A stretch of DNA of 38,491 bases from Prevotella sp. (GTDB lineage: Bacteria > Bacteroidota > Bacteroidia > Bacteroidales > Bacteroidaceae), in assembly GCA_017449025.1 (NCBI GenBank), contig JAFSKJ010000025.1:1-38491 (forward strand). Reading direction: 5' to 3'. A model generated the notes under the pieces. That model ran no database searches, was not told the DNA's origin, and saw only the letters and a list, made by a program, of their open reading frames with translations. How positions within the stretch are numbered: the stretch's first letter is position 1; each line of letters opens with the position of its first letter. Positions 8,023 through 17,482 of this stretch are shown here, piece by piece. A program made the position numbers and the translations under genes.

Positions 8023-8607
8023 TTAGAAGGGGATATAGACTACAGCCAGAATCTTGGCGTACTTGCCTGGTGCCCCGTGCACATGGTGCTTGACAATGCT
8101 ATCGTAGAAGATGCTGTCGCCAGCCTTCAGCACATACTTTTCCTTGCCATAGTCAATCTCTACCTCGCCCTCCAGTACATAGATGAACTCCTCGCCCTCA
8201 TGAGCTGAGAGCTTGAAGTCGGTGTTCTCCTCCGGATTGATGTCTATAACGAATGGCTCCATGTGGCGCCCAGCCTTCTGCTGCGCCAGGGGATGGTACT
8301 CCATGTGCTTACGGGCATCGGTGGCCCCGTTTGAGAAGCTGATGCTGCTGTTAGCCTCGCGCTCTGCGGCGCGGGTTACAACAGGCCCGAGGGCGTCGTT
8401 ATCGTCCATGAACGTTCCCAGGCGTACGCCCAAAGCGCGTGCCACCTTGATCAGCGGGCCTAACGACGGTAGGGTCTGGTCGTTCTCTATTGACTGTATC
8501 TGCTCTGCGGAAAGTCCGCTGCGCTCTGCAATCTCTTCAATGGTGAGATTTTTGGATTCCCGAAGTCCCTTGATTTTGGAACCCACGAATGTGTGACTGT
8601 TCGACAT
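8023..8607 (-). CDS. XRE-type regulator with C-terminal cupin sensor domain
   Basis: A 194-residue protein. The N-terminal lambda-repressor-like helix-turn-helix spans about residues 10-65 (IKGLRESKNLTIEEIAERSG then LSAEQIQSIEN). The C-terminal cupin_2 barrel spans about residues 120-190, with EGEEFIYVLEGEVEI, the turn LKAGDSIFYD and the late His pair KHHVHGAPG. In this family the cupin binds a small ligand and the HTH represses or activates the neighbouring gene. It is the first gene of a two-gene operon with the acyl-CoA synthetase. Its leader begins downstream of the tRNA-Lys terminator. I see no clear TAnnTTTG box in the 60 bp before the start. Confidence 0.9.
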   Translation of the reverse strand: MSNSHTFVGSKIKGLRESKNLTIEEIAERSGLSAEQIQSIENDQTLPSLGPLIKVARALGVRLGTFMDDNDALGPVVTRAAEREANSSISFSNGATDARKHMEYHPLAQQKAGRHMEPFVIDINPEENTDFKLSAHEGEEFIYVLEGEVEIDYGKEKYVLKAGDSIFYDSIVKHHVHGAPGKYAKILAVVYIPF

Positions 8608-8667
8608 GTTTAATTCAATAAAAGTGCTGAGTCTGTTAAGTTCTTTGTTATTAATAGTTTCTTATGC

Positions 8668-8692
8668 AAAAAGAGGCAAGCGTCGGCTTGCC
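8668..8692 (-). terminator. Rho-independent terminator of tRNA-Lys
   Basis: On the minus strand GGCAAGC, a CGAC loop and GCTTGCC form a perfect 7-bp stem, followed by TCTTTTT. It lies 15 nt beyond the tRNA 3' end. Confidence 0.8.
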
Positions 8693-8707
8693 ATCTCTTA
8701 CTGTTTG

Positions 8708-8780
8708 TACACCCTCAGGGGCTCGAACCCTGGACACCCTGATTAAGAGTCAGGTGCTCTACCAACTGAGCTAAGGGTGC
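8708..8780 (-). tRNA. tRNA-Lys (anticodon CTT)
   Basis: A 73-nt cloverleaf with a 7-bp acceptor stem (GCACCCT/AGGGTGT, ending in a G-T pair) and D-arm TAGCTCAGTTGGTAGAGCA. The anticodon loop is CTCTTAA with anticodon CTT, and the T-arm contains GGTTCGAGCCC. The discriminator is A. CCA is not encoded. It has its own consensus promoter and terminator, so it is a single-gene unit. Confidence 0.97.
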
Positions 8781-8800
8781 ATCCTTGTGTTTTGCGGGTG

Positions 8801-8832
8801 CAAAGGTACACACTTTATTTCACACTGCCAAA
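8801..8832 (-). promoter_or_regulatory. Promoter of tRNA-Lys (TTTG-N20-TACCTTTG)
   Basis: On the minus strand TTTG (8829-8832), exactly 20 nt, then TACCTTTG (8801-8808). Both boxes are perfect matches to the Bacteroidota housekeeping consensus. The tRNA begins 20 nt downstream of the -7 box. Confidence 0.85.
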
Positions 8833-8916
8833 TTTTTTTGCCACTTTCTTTGAAAAAGACTCATTTTCCCGCTTTTTCCCCTCTGTTTCCGCCCTTTTCG
8901 GCTTCTTGGAGCAATG

Positions 8917-9954
8917 CTATCGGCTGTTTATCAGTGTTCTTGCATACTCGATAATGGTGTCGCGCCCCTGCCGGAAGTCTCCTGGCGTGAGCTCTACCAA
9001 GTGGTCGGGGGCAATGCCGAACTCAGTGGACTGGTAGTTGGCATCGCAGAGGGGAACGGCAGAGAAGCGCACCGTCCAACCGTTGGGAAGCGAACTGCTG
9101 AAGGGCAGTCCGGCACCTCCGCCGGTACGGTCGCCGACAATGGTGACCATCGGCAGCGCCTTCATATACATGACGAACTCGTTGGCGGAGGAGAATACGT
9201 GGCGGTTGGTGAGCACACAAACGGGTTTATGCCACCTGAAGCGTGCCGACGGTTCGAGATACTTGGGTTCCATGGACGAGAAATCGCTGTGACCCTTGCC
9301 GGTCTTGTGCTGCGAATAGCCCACAAGGGTCTTCTCCTCAACGAATCTTGACGCGAATTTGGCAGCGTATGACAGGTTTCCACCGCCGTTGGAGCGTATG
9401 TCGATTATCAGTCCCTGGCATAGTGCCATCGACGACAGCACCTCGTCGAGGTTGCCCTCGCCAATGCCATTGGCGAACGACGAGTAGCGTATATAGCCGA
9501 TGTTGTCGTCGAGTATGCGGTAACGCAGGCCGGAGGCTATCTTGTAGTCGGTGCCTAAGTAGATGCGCTCTAACGAGTCGCTGAAGTTTGCGGGATAGTT
9601 CTCGTGCCACGACCAGTTGCGGGCATAGTCGTGCGAGGCGGAGAGGTTCACGTGTCCGTCGCGAAGCTCTCCCAGCATGTTGCCGAGCACCTCGAACAGC
9701 TGGTCGTGGCTCATGTCGTCGTCAATGCGCGGGCGGTATCGGGCATAAACCTCATTCCAGTCGAGACCATACTCTTGCTGCTTGAAGTCGAAGAAGCAGT
9801 AGTGCTCGTCAATAATCCGCCACAACGCCTCGAAGTTGCCCTGCGGTGTGTCGGCATACTCGTCTTCGTCAATGCAGGATTGGAAAAGCAGGAAAGTAAG
9901 GGCAATCATCATGAATGTTGCATACCGGCGGGGATTGTATTTGTTGTTCTCCAT
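8917..9954 (-). CDS. S41-family peptidase, predicted lipoprotein
   Basis: A 345-residue secreted protein. A hydrophobic segment after a basic start is followed by a lipobox-like LLFQSC, so Cys 27 is probably lipidated and the protein faces the periplasm or outer membrane. An N-terminal helical S41 region carries the GNMLGELRDGHVNL signature. The catalytic domain has IDIRSNGGGN and VFSSANEFV, where the active Ser of C-terminal processing peptidases is expected; GDRTGGGAGLP follows. No PDZ domain is clear. It is the last gene of the parC-DUF3316-S41 run, 15 nt after the previous stop. The substrate is unknown. Confidence 0.88.
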   Translation of the reverse strand: MENNKYNPRRYATFMMIALTFLLFQSCIDEDEYADTPQGNFEALWRIIDEHYCFFDFKQQEYGLDWNEVYARYRPRIDDDMSHDQLFEVLGNMLGELRDGHVNLSASHDYARNWSWHENYPANFSDSLERIYLGTDYKIASGLRYRILDDNIGYIRYSSFANGIGEGNLDEVLSSMALCQGLIIDIRSNGGGNLSYAAKFASRFVEEKTLVGYSQHKTGKGHSDFSSMEPKYLEPSARFRWHKPVCVLTNRHVFSSANEFVMYMKALPMVTIVGDRTGGGAGLPFSSSLPNGWTVRFSAVPLCDANYQSTEFGIAPDHLVELTPGDFRQGRDTIIEYARTLINSR

Positions 9955-9969
9955 GTCTCTTTTTCTTGT

Positions 9970-10743
9970 TTAGTCTTTCAGCTCCCGCACTATTCCTATC
10001 ATCAGCCGATGGGTATATACATGCGACTTCAGGTTGTTGACGCTCGACTGCTGGTAGTTGCCAAGGTATCCTATTCGCAGCCTCGCAAAGTGGGAAATCT
10101 TCCAGTCAACAGACAGCTGCTGCCTGATGTTTGGAGCGCTGACAAAAGTTGTGGGCACTATGTTATGGTCGTAGTTGCCTTGCGAGAATATCTCGTAGTA
10201 CGACTGTCCGTAGTTGGGACTGAACATAAGCCCGAGCAGGGGCAACTGCACCTCATAGCGAGCCGACAGCTGCTGCCGGAACAGACGGAAGCCGTAGGTG
10301 GCCGCACCCGATGGCATAGCGTGGAGCGACAGCCGCCCCTGAGCGGGGTTGTTGCCGTTCGACGTGTTGTAGATGAACCCTAAGTTGGCACAGCCCATAG
10401 CTCCTGCCTGCAACAAGAAATGGCCCACCTGCCACGAGCGCAGACTTCCAACGTACAGGGAGTATTCGCCCTGCAGCTCTTGGCACGACTCCGACCGGTC
10501 TTTCACGTCGGCTATGTTCACCTCATGCTCAATGAGTGTAGCCCAGCTGCGGTCGGCCTTCTTCCTCTCCGTTGTTGAGAGGAAGGTCATTCCCATGCCG
10601 GAGAAATGCTCTTGTGACAGATATGTGTCGAGCACGCGCGTACCGCCAATACCCAACTGCCAGCTGGTCTGCGCCATGGCGGATGCCGACCAGAGCAATG
10701 CGGCAATGATTGTCGCCAAAAGTGAATGCTTAGAAGTCATCAT
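9970..10743 (-). CDS. DUF3316-like secreted protein
   Basis: A 257-residue protein with a cleavable signal peptide (MMTSKHSLLATIIAALLWSA, then AMAQ). The rest alternates short beta strands rich in Tyr, Gly and Ser. The pattern, with LGIGGTRVLDTYLSQEHFSG near the start and THRLMIGIVREL at the end, matches the Bacteroidetes DUF3316 family, probably a small outer-membrane beta-barrel. No function is known. Its start overlaps the end of parC by 14 nt, which implies translational coupling. Two adjacent ATG codons (10743 and 10740) are possible starts. Confidence 0.75.
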   Translation of the reverse strand: MMTSKHSLLATIIAALLWSASAMAQTSWQLGIGGTRVLDTYLSQEHFSGMGMTFLSTTERKKADRSWATLIEHEVNIADVKDRSESCQELQGEYSLYVGSLRSWQVGHFLLQAGAMGCANLGFIYNTSNGNNPAQGRLSLHAMPSGAATYGFRLFRQQLSARYEVQLPLLGLMFSPNYGQSYYEIFSQGNYDHNIVPTTFVSAPNIRQQLSVDWKISHFARLRIGYLGNYQQSSVNNLKSHVYTHRLMIGIVRELKD

Positions 10744-13456
10744 CGGAGAAAAGGCTTGTTTGACCGGTTATCTCGTCTATAACCTGCTGCTCGCTCTTGC
10801 CGGCATCAGGGTCTAAGTCTTCCTGCACTTCTGCGCCTTCCTCACCGTCAGCATCTTCCGCACCTTCCGGGGCTTCAGGGAATCTTATGGGTTCCAGCTC
10901 AACGATGCTTCCTATCTGGTAGGTTGACAGCCGCTTGCCCTTGGCCTTGAAACCCTTGACGGCAATGAACTGCTCGGCATCAACGTCCTCACTGCCTCGC
11001 GCTTCGTCCAGTCCGCTATACACAATCTGTATTCGCGGATAGACTACGTCGGTGAGCAGGACGAGCCTCGACAGCGGATTGTCGCCGAGGAAGTTCTGCT
11101 TGCGCTTGGTTGCCTCCATGAGGAAGCGCTTGAGGTAAGGATAGCCCTGGTTGTCGGCATCGAAGAGCACCGCCGTCCATACCTTGCCGGAGTCGTACTT
11201 CTCTATGCGCAGTATGTCTTGCTCGTAGTGGTTGTTAACGTCGAAATTGGTAAGGTAGAAGTCGCCGTTCTTCAAGACTACAAGAATCTGGTCGCCGTCG
11301 AAGAATTCGCCTAACAGCCGGCCGTGGTCGTCATAGTTCAGGCGGCATACGTCCGGGTCGAACCACACCTTGCGCCCGCCAAGCGTTGAGCGGCCGTGGC
11401 TCTTAAGCCCTATGCGGTGTATGGAGTTCTTCGTCAGCAGGTTGCCCTTCGAGGCCCTGCCCTTAATCATCACCTCCGAGAAGTCCTTGTCTAAGAATAT
11501 TTTCTTCAACTTGGGGTTGGGGTCGAGAGTCACCTTTATAATCTCTGCCTCTCCGTTGGGATTGGCGGTGAAGTACATGATCTTCGAGCCGGGCGTGCCC
11601 TGTGTCAGGTCGTACTCCTTGTCGCGCGTCATCGACGTAACGTTAAAGCGTTTTATGAAGTACCAGCCCTTCTTGCCGTCGCGGTAGACGGCGTTGTATA
11701 TGGTGCGGGTGTCGTTTTTCTTGAACACCTGCACATGCAGGATGTTCTTTCCCACAAAAATCTTCTCCGCCACGCGTATTACCTTGTACTTGCCGTCCTT
11801 GTAGAATATTATGATGTCGTCGATGTCGGAGCAGTTGCACACATACTCGTCTTTCTTCAGCCCCGTGCCTATGAAGCCGTCACTGCGGTTTATGTAGAGC
11901 TTCTGGTTGGCCTCTGCCACCTTCGTGGCCTCAATAGTGTCGAAGTTGCGGATCTCGGTGAGCCGAGGGTGGTCCTTGCCGTACTTGTCCTTGAGAAACT
12001 GGAACCAGGCGGCAGTCACCTCTACCAGGTTGGCCAGGTCGCGGTCTATGTCTTCAATCTCTGCCTTTATGCGCGCCATCAGCTCGTCGGCCTTGTCCTT
12101 GTTGAACTTCAATATGCGCTGCATCTTTATCTCAAGCAGCTTGAGTATGTCGTCCTTCGTCACCTCGCGCACCAGACTGGGATAATACGGTGTCAGCCGT
12201 TCGTCAATATGTTCACAGACAGCGTCAATGGTAGGAGCCTGCTCAAACTTCTTGTCCTTGTAGATGCGCTCCTCAATGAATATCTTCTCCAACGAGAAGA
12301 AGTGGTACTGCTCCAGCAGCTCACCCTTGCGTATCTCCAGCTCCTGGCGTATCAGCTCCTTTGTGCGGTCGGTGCTGTGCTTCAGCACATCGCTGATTGT
12401 CAGGAACTGGGGCTTGTCGTCCTTTATTACGCAGCAGTTGGGCGAAATGTTTATCTCGCAGTCAGTAAAGGCATAGAGGGCGTCGAGAGTCTTGTCTGAA
12501 GAAGCTCCGGGCATCAAGTGCACCTGTATCTCTACCTGTGCCGACGTCAGGTCGTCAACCCTTCGGGCCTTTATCTTACCCTTCTCAATGGCCTTGGTTA
12601 TGCTCTCGCAGAGCGTGGAGACCGTCTTGGAAAACGGCAGCTCCCTGATGACCAGCGTCTTCTGGTCGAGCTTGTCTATCTTTGCTCTTACCTTGAGCAC
12701 CCCGCCACGCTGTCCGTCGTTGTACTTCGACACGTCTATAGAGCCGCCGGTCTGGAAATCTGGGAATAACAGGAACGGCTCTCCGTGCAAGTAGCTTATG
12801 GCGGCATCGCAAATCTCACAGAAGTTGTGCGGGAGAATCTTGGTAGACAGCCCCACGGCAATGCCCTCCGCCCCCTGTGCCAACAGCAGCGGGTACTTCA
12901 CCGGCAGTGTGACAGGCTCCTTGTTGCGACCGTCGTACGACAGCTGCCACTCCGTGGTCTTGGGGTTGAACACGGTGTCCAAGGCAAACTTCGACAGTCG
13001 CGCCTCTATGTATCTCGGCGCAGCGGCACGGTCGCCGGTAAGAATGTTGCCCCAGTTGCCCTGCGTGTCCACAAGCAGGCTCTTCTGTCCAAGCTGCACC
13101 AGGGCGTCGCCAATAGAGGCGTCGCCGTGGGGATGGAACTGCATGGTGTGCCCCACAATGTTTGCCACCTTATTATATCTCCCGTCGTCCATGCGCTTCA
13201 TGGAGTGCATGATGCGCCTCTGCACAGGCTTGAAACCATCCTCAATGTGGGGTATGGCCCTGTCAAGGATTGAGTAGCTGGCATAGTCGAGAAACCAGTT
13301 CTGGTACATTCCGCTCAGGTGGTGCACCACCGAGGCGTCAAACCTGTTCACGGGCTTATAGTCGGAGTGCCCCTCGGCTCCCACGGCGCTCTCGTCGGCA
13401 GCCTCTGGCGTTTCGCCGCTCATTGCCATCCCGTCGTCTCTTATCTCGTCGTCCAT
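10730..13456 (-). CDS. parC: DNA topoisomerase IV / gyrase-type subunit A
   Basis: A 908-residue type IIA topoisomerase breakage-reunion subunit. An acidic, poorly conserved start (about 40 residues) precedes the winged-helix region FKPVQRRIMHSMK. Next come HPHGDASIGDALVQL and the active-site Tyr in RAAAPRYIEARLS. A coiled-coil region (about residues 370-500) and a beta-propeller-like C-terminal domain follow, ending in an acidic tail. The short first Gly-His-Met segment (GHTMQFHPHGD) and the divergent propeller are typical of the Bacteroidetes ParC type, not GyrA. No parE is visible. It heads an operon with a DUF3316 protein and an S41 lipoprotein. Confidence 0.93.
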   Translation of the reverse strand: MDDEIRDDGMAMSGETPEAADESAVGAEGHSDYKPVNRFDASVVHHLSGMYQNWFLDYASYSILDRAIPHIEDGFKPVQRRIMHSMKRMDDGRYNKVANIVGHTMQFHPHGDASIGDALVQLGQKSLLVDTQGNWGNILTGDRAAAPRYIEARLSKFALDTVFNPKTTEWQLSYDGRNKEPVTLPVKYPLLLAQGAEGIAVGLSTKILPHNFCEICDAAISYLHGEPFLLFPDFQTGGSIDVSKYNDGQRGGVLKVRAKIDKLDQKTLVIRELPFSKTVSTLCESITKAIEKGKIKARRVDDLTSAQVEIQVHLMPGASSDKTLDALYAFTDCEINISPNCCVIKDDKPQFLTISDVLKHSTDRTKELIRQELEIRKGELLEQYHFFSLEKIFIEERIYKDKKFEQAPTIDAVCEHIDERLTPYYPSLVREVTKDDILKLLEIKMQRILKFNKDKADELMARIKAEIEDIDRDLANLVEVTAAWFQFLKDKYGKDHPRLTEIRNFDTIEATKVAEANQKLYINRSDGFIGTGLKKDEYVCNCSDIDDIIIFYKDGKYKVIRVAEKIFVGKNILHVQVFKKNDTRTIYNAVYRDGKKGWYFIKRFNVTSMTRDKEYDLTQGTPGSKIMYFTANPNGEAEIIKVTLDPNPKLKKIFLDKDFSEVMIKGRASKGNLLTKNSIHRIGLKSHGRSTLGGRKVWFDPDVCRLNYDDHGRLLGEFFDGDQILVVLKNGDFYLTNFDVNNHYEQDILRIEKYDSGKVWTAVLFDADNQGYPYLKRFLMEATKRKQNFLGDNPLSRLVLLTDVVYPRIQIVYSGLDEARGSEDVDAEQFIAVKGFKAKGKRLSTYQIGSIVELEPIRFPEAPEGAEDADGEEGAEVQEDLDPDAGKSEQQVIDEITGQTSLFSDDDF

Positions 13457-13493
13457 CGGTTATTATTTTCAGGTCTTTAGTTACAATAATGTG

Positions 13494-13501
13494 CAAAGTT
13501 A
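13494..13501 (-). promoter_or_regulatory. -7 box upstream of parC
   Basis: TAACTTTG on the minus strand, 37 nt before the parC start codon. A weak TTTTG lies too close to be a standard -33 box. Confidence 0.5.
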
Positions 13502-13555
13502 ATACTTTTTCTCGCAAAATCCCCACGCTTTTCATTCCTTTTAACGTAATTTGGT

Positions 13556-13583
13556 AATTCACAATTCACAATTCATAATTCAC
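13556..13583. repeat. Four tandem 7-nt AATTCAC units
   Basis: AATTCAC, AATTCAC, AATTCAT and AATTCAC run head to tail. They open the non-coding stretch between the parC promoter and the large secreted-protein gene (13502-13791), which holds only repeats and hairpins. Confidence 0.7.
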
Positions 13584-13642
13584 AGGGTTAAGGGGTCAGT
13601 CGATAATTCCGGTGCGTACTGTCTAAATAGTGCGCAGCCGCT

Positions 13643-13661
13643 CCCCTCCCTCGGGGAGGGG
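13643..13661. repeat. GC-rich palindromic repeat
   Basis: CCCCTCCC, a TCG loop and GGGAGGGG form a perfect 8-bp stem. It is similar in style to the hairpin inside guaA at 3568-3587. It may be a dispersed REP-like element. Confidence 0.6.
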
Positions 13662-13744
13662 CATTCCCACCCCGACGCGCGCGTACGATATGACACAGAT
13701 AAGTTGTCCAGGTTGTCATAGTTGTCGTTAACACCCCCTGGAAC

Positions 13745-13762
13745 GCGGGCGCCCCCGCCCGC
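13745..13762. repeat. GC-rich hairpin downstream of the large secreted-protein gene
   Basis: GCGGGCG, loop CCCC, CGCCCGC form a perfect 7-bp stem 30 nt past the stop of the minus-strand gene. It could end that transcript, but it lacks a U tract. Confidence 0.5.
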
Positions 13763-13791
13763 AGCCTGACGCAGAATTCAACTGGCTGTTT

Positions 13792-16700
13792 CTATTCCGT
13801 TATATTCACAGTTGCACTGCCCTCAACGACTCCCTTGTTGCCGCCGCCGAAGACATCGGCATTCACCACGGTGTTACCCCTTAGGGTGACGACGGCATTG
13901 CCGGTGGCACCGCTCGTGTTGCTCTTTATCTCACCATTGTTGCCGCCGCCATATACGTTTTGGACATTATAGGCATACCCGGATTTCAGTCCTGAGGCGT
14001 TGATGACGACTTCCGTTTCACCTATCACGGCAGAGGCATCACCGCCGCCGAAGATGCCGCCCGTCTGTGCACCGTAGGTAATGTTCCCGTCGGCATCCTC
14101 GCTGACCTCTTGTCCCATCACTACCGTATTGCCGTCGATGTTCAGCGTCACCTTGCCTTCCACTATACCAAGGCCAGACAAACTGACATCTGTATGTATC
14201 CAATGCTTGACATTATCACCAGTACCTTCATTAAGTGTAGTGGTATCGGTATTACCGCCATTTTCGTCAGACCATGTATATTCTACTTTTGGAGGATATA
14301 TGGTGGGTTCAAACACACCAGTGCTGGAGTTGTAATATACACCTTTGAAATTCCCAGAAGTAGGAGAATCATATACTTCCGCTGTAGGTGCTGTGGAAGA
14401 GCAACCTGCACCAAAGACATTACCATAAACTTTACAGTTTGTGAGTGTAGATGACAAATTACCATTTACCGAACCAAGATTACCGCCACCATAGAAATTC
14501 TTATTGATGGTGCAATCACTCAATCGCGAAGTTACACTATTTGTCCTCGCAACGGACATTGTGGCAAAGTTGACATATAAACGTGCGACAGTCTTATCAG
14601 CCGAGCCTTCAAACTGTTCTGTTTCAAAACTGACGGCAATGCCTTTGCCTGAAACATATTGTCCGCGACTATAACCACGACTATCGCCAAGCCAACTACT
14701 CCAATTGTAATTGACTGACATATACTGATTATGACCTTGGTTATTTCCAGGACTCCATATATCCCTATATAAGGCTGTTCCACCATAGCCGGCTCCAAAG
14801 AATTCACCGAATGTACAGGATGTTGCTGTTGTTTCTACCGTAGCCTTTTTAGTATCAGTAGAGGTCATATTGCCAAACTTGGGACCTCCACAATATAGCC
14901 CCACATGGCTATTGTTAATATTGACATTGATGTCACCAGTAACAGGACTTGCCTCATTAATGCCTCCTCCAAAAAAACTTGCTATGTCGGCATTTTTGAT
15001 TAACCATGTAACATTGCCATCAATCTTCTCCTGACTGGCTGCTGCCACCTCGCCAAACTTGCCACCATCAATGTAACACTCTGCGTTTTTGTCGGCTGCA
15101 TTATCTGCTACAGGAGCATTGGGCTGGAAATAGCCAGATAGATAGAACTTTTCATATTCGCCGCCAGTCACTGAGATAGGACGATGCGGAGTGGCCACAT
15201 TGGTCTTATCCATGTGACATCCATTGTTAAAGAGTTTAAACCACACGTTGCTGCCAACATGAATATAGTTGGTATGACTGGCTTCATTTTTGTTGTTGTT
15301 AAAATTCGTTGAAACTATCTGCTCTACAACACCACCTAAAAGGATAAGAGGCGTATCATTCTTTTTCGAGCCATAATCATACTCTAATTGAGAGAAACGT
15401 ATGAAACAAGTATTGGTCACCTCAAACCAACCTTGGGGTTTCATGTTGCCTATAATACCCATTGTTGTTGTGCTTGTCAACTTATGAGCCATTGCTGTAC
15501 CTGGAGCATTTATGAAATCAAAACGAATAGGAGATATTTCCTGCTGCTTTCCGCTATAACTAATATAACTATAGTCTGGCTCATTGTCGAAATTCAAGTC
15601 TGCCGACATGATGGTATAAGGCTTCGAGTCCTTTGATGGTGCAGCGGTTCCCCCTTTATGATAGTTACCAACAAGAACCACAGCATTATCATGTACAGTT
15701 GTACTTTCGCTTCGCCCTAAATCGTTAAGTCTTGTCAAAGCATTGGAAATAGATGTATATACGGGTTGTGAATCTTCGTTTATAGAATAATTACTTCCGT
15801 TATTATATCGCAATCCAAAAGAGCCAACGCCATTACTCGTATAGCCATAACAGTCATAATTAGCATCAGAAAGATAGGCTGCATTACCCCAGTAAGGCTC
15901 TATGGTAATACTGGTCACTCCGTCAGGTACATCAAAGTATGCTCCTTGAGAAAACACTCGTCCACTGACACTGTAAATATCCTTTTGTGTACATTCACGG
16001 TCTGCAAAGTTATAACTTGGCGCATCGTATGTACTGCTTGAGAAAGTCCCAGACGACTTGGACATTCCCGTAATCTTCCATCCTGTCACGACCTTGCTGC
16101 CAGTGTAGTTCTTCGTTCCTACGTCATTGTAATAAGGCAACTGCACCTTGTCATAGTTAAAGTTGTAGTTGTTATAGTCTTTGTCTGTGCGGTTTAGGGT
16201 GAGTTCATTAGTTTCAACAGAAGCTCCTGTTGGCTTTGTCTGTCCTCCAGTCGTAGTGTTGGATTCGTTGATGTAAACAGTCAGCGTCCCTATATGACGC
16301 CCTTTATTACGGTTTTCTTCCGTGTCTGAAATAGAACTACGGAGAACCTTTGCTCCCGTCTCGTCATTAGTGTATTCAGGATCATAATTTACTACTGATG
16401 GGTATTTTCCCTGCTGCTTAAGAATAGGATAAGGCGCAATACTCTTGTCAAGTACCCACTTTCCCATCAAGTCGACATGGTAGCGTTTGTGTGCTTTTCC
16501 GCTAATGGTGACGGTTTCGGGATTTGGGTCGACATAAAACGCAGCCAATTCACGAGTAGAATTAACCAAATAGCGATAAAACTCAAAACGTGTCAGATAA
16601 CGTTCCTCTGCAGCCAATGCACGATTATATTTCGAAATGATAACGTTGGTTGTCGTATTATTCTTGCTAAATGGTGCCTCATAGAGAAAATAGTTATAGT

Positions 16701-17445
16701 TATTTAATCTTCGCTCAACATTATCAACTTTATCCTCATTACTTATTTCAACCCCTCCGTAGATAGGCGCAATAGTTCCTCCCGTGGCAATGTCTCCATA
16801 AAACATGCAATTCATCACCATCGTTCTAATATCGGCATGTCTTGAGGCATAGTTGTTATAGCCCACGATGCCGCCTTTCTCGCTACCATTAGTAATGTTG
16901 GCGAAAGAGTAACAGTTGATGACGCGGGCATAGCATTGGGCGTTGTCTGAGGAACTGCCCAGCACGCCTACCAGTCCGCCCACGTTGCCGCTGCCACCGA
17001 CGCTGCCGGAAAGGATGCCACAGTTATAGATGACGGACTTGTTTGCCGATGTGCCTGTCATGCTACATGCAATGGCACCGACATCTGTACCACTGCTGAT
17101 GCTGACGTCCTCAAGCACCAGATTCCTCACCGTTCCTGTAAGGGTGGTGAACAGAGGCGCCGAAAGGTTCTTGATGCGGTAGGGCATGTGCGTTTCAGGG
17201 TTGATGGCCGCCTCCAGCGTGCCGCTGAAAGAAGCAATGCTTACAAACGTAGAAGGCACATCAATATCGGCAGTAATCACATAACTGCCAGCAGGGTCGC
17301 TTATGGCTCCTAAATCAGTGATGTCGATAGCCTGCGCCGTTCTACTTCCTATAGTCACCAGCAGGGCAAGGGTGAACATCACTTTGGCGTTATTTCTCAT
17401 GTTCTTCCTCAAACTCTTATCCAACAATTGTAGAAATGTATTCAT
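13792..17445 (-). CDS. Large secreted protein with GLUG-like and GGGN-type repeats
   Basis: A 1217-residue protein with an N-terminal signal peptide (hydrophobic VMFTLALLVTIGS, then RTAQA). ATG 17445 gives a long n-region; ATG 17400 (MRNNAKVMF) is an equally good start. Residues about 100-230 contain GLUG-like repeats (NVGGLVGVLG, EKGGIVGYNN). The middle is Asn/Thr/Tyr rich. The last 250 residues carry repeated beta-helix-like motifs: NFYGGGNLGSVNG, GGIFGGGDASAVIG, VYGGGNNGEIKS and VFGGGNKGVVEG. Related Prevotella proteins are surface or secreted and of unknown function, and are often longer. No type IX secretion C-terminal domain is recognisable. Codon use is more AT-rich than in parC. The gene is preceded by a long structured leader. 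Confidence 0.75.
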   Translation of the reverse strand: MNTFLQLLDKSLRKNMRNNAKVMFTLALLVTIGSRTAQAIDITDLGAISDPAGSYVITADIDVPSTFVSIASFSGTLEAAINPETHMPYRIKNLSAPLFTTLTGTVRNLVLEDVSISSGTDVGAIACSMTGTSANKSVIYNCGILSGSVGGSGNVGGLVGVLGSSSDNAQCYARVINCYSFANITNGSEKGGIVGYNNYASRHADIRTMVMNCMFYGDIATGGTIAPIYGGVEISNEDKVDNVERRLNNYNYFLYEAPFSKNNTTTNVIISKYNRALAAEERYLTRFEFYRYLVNSTRELAAFYVDPNPETVTISGKAHKRYHVDLMGKWVLDKSIAPYPILKQQGKYPSVVNYDPEYTNDETGAKVLRSSISDTEENRNKGRHIGTLTVYINESNTTTGGQTKPTGASVETNELTLNRTDKDYNNYNFNYDKVQLPYYNDVGTKNYTGSKVVTGWKITGMSKSSGTFSSSTYDAPSYNFADRECTQKDIYSVSGRVFSQGAYFDVPDGVTSITIEPYWGNAAYLSDANYDCYGYTSNGVGSFGLRYNNGSNYSINEDSQPVYTSISNALTRLNDLGRSESTTVHDNAVVLVGNYHKGGTAAPSKDSKPYTIMSADLNFDNEPDYSYISYSGKQQEISPIRFDFINAPGTAMAHKLTSTTTMGIIGNMKPQGWFEVTNTCFIRFSQLEYDYGSKKNDTPLILLGGVVEQIVSTNFNNNKNEASHTNYIHVGSNVWFKLFNNGCHMDKTNVATPHRPISVTGGEYEKFYLSGYFQPNAPVADNAADKNAECYIDGGKFGEVAAASQEKIDGNVTWLIKNADIASFFGGGINEASPVTGDINVNINNSHVGLYCGGPKFGNMTSTDTKKATVETTATSCTFGEFFGAGYGGTALYRDIWSPGNNQGHNQYMSVNYNWSSWLGDSRGYSRGQYVSGKGIAVSFETEQFEGSADKTVARLYVNFATMSVARTNSVTSRLSDCTINKNFYGGGNLGSVNGNLSSTLTNCKVYGNVFGAGCSSTAPTAEVYDSPTSGNFKGVYYNSSTGVFEPTIYPPKVEYTWSDENGGNTDTTTLNEGTGDNVKHWIHTDVSLSGLGIVEGKVTLNIDGNTVVMGQEVSEDADGNITYGAQTGGIFGGGDASAVIGETEVVINASGLKSGYAYNVQNVYGGGNNGEIKSNTSGATGNAVVTLRGNTVVNADVFGGGNKGVVEGSATVNITE

Positions 17446-17482
17446 ATCAGTCTCTGTTTTGATTGTTCAACTTACAAACCAG

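Noticed and set aside
16477-16707. Plus-strand frames inside the large secreted-protein gene
   Set aside because: They are short, without domains, and lie opposite a continuous 1217-codon frame with a signal peptide and repeats.
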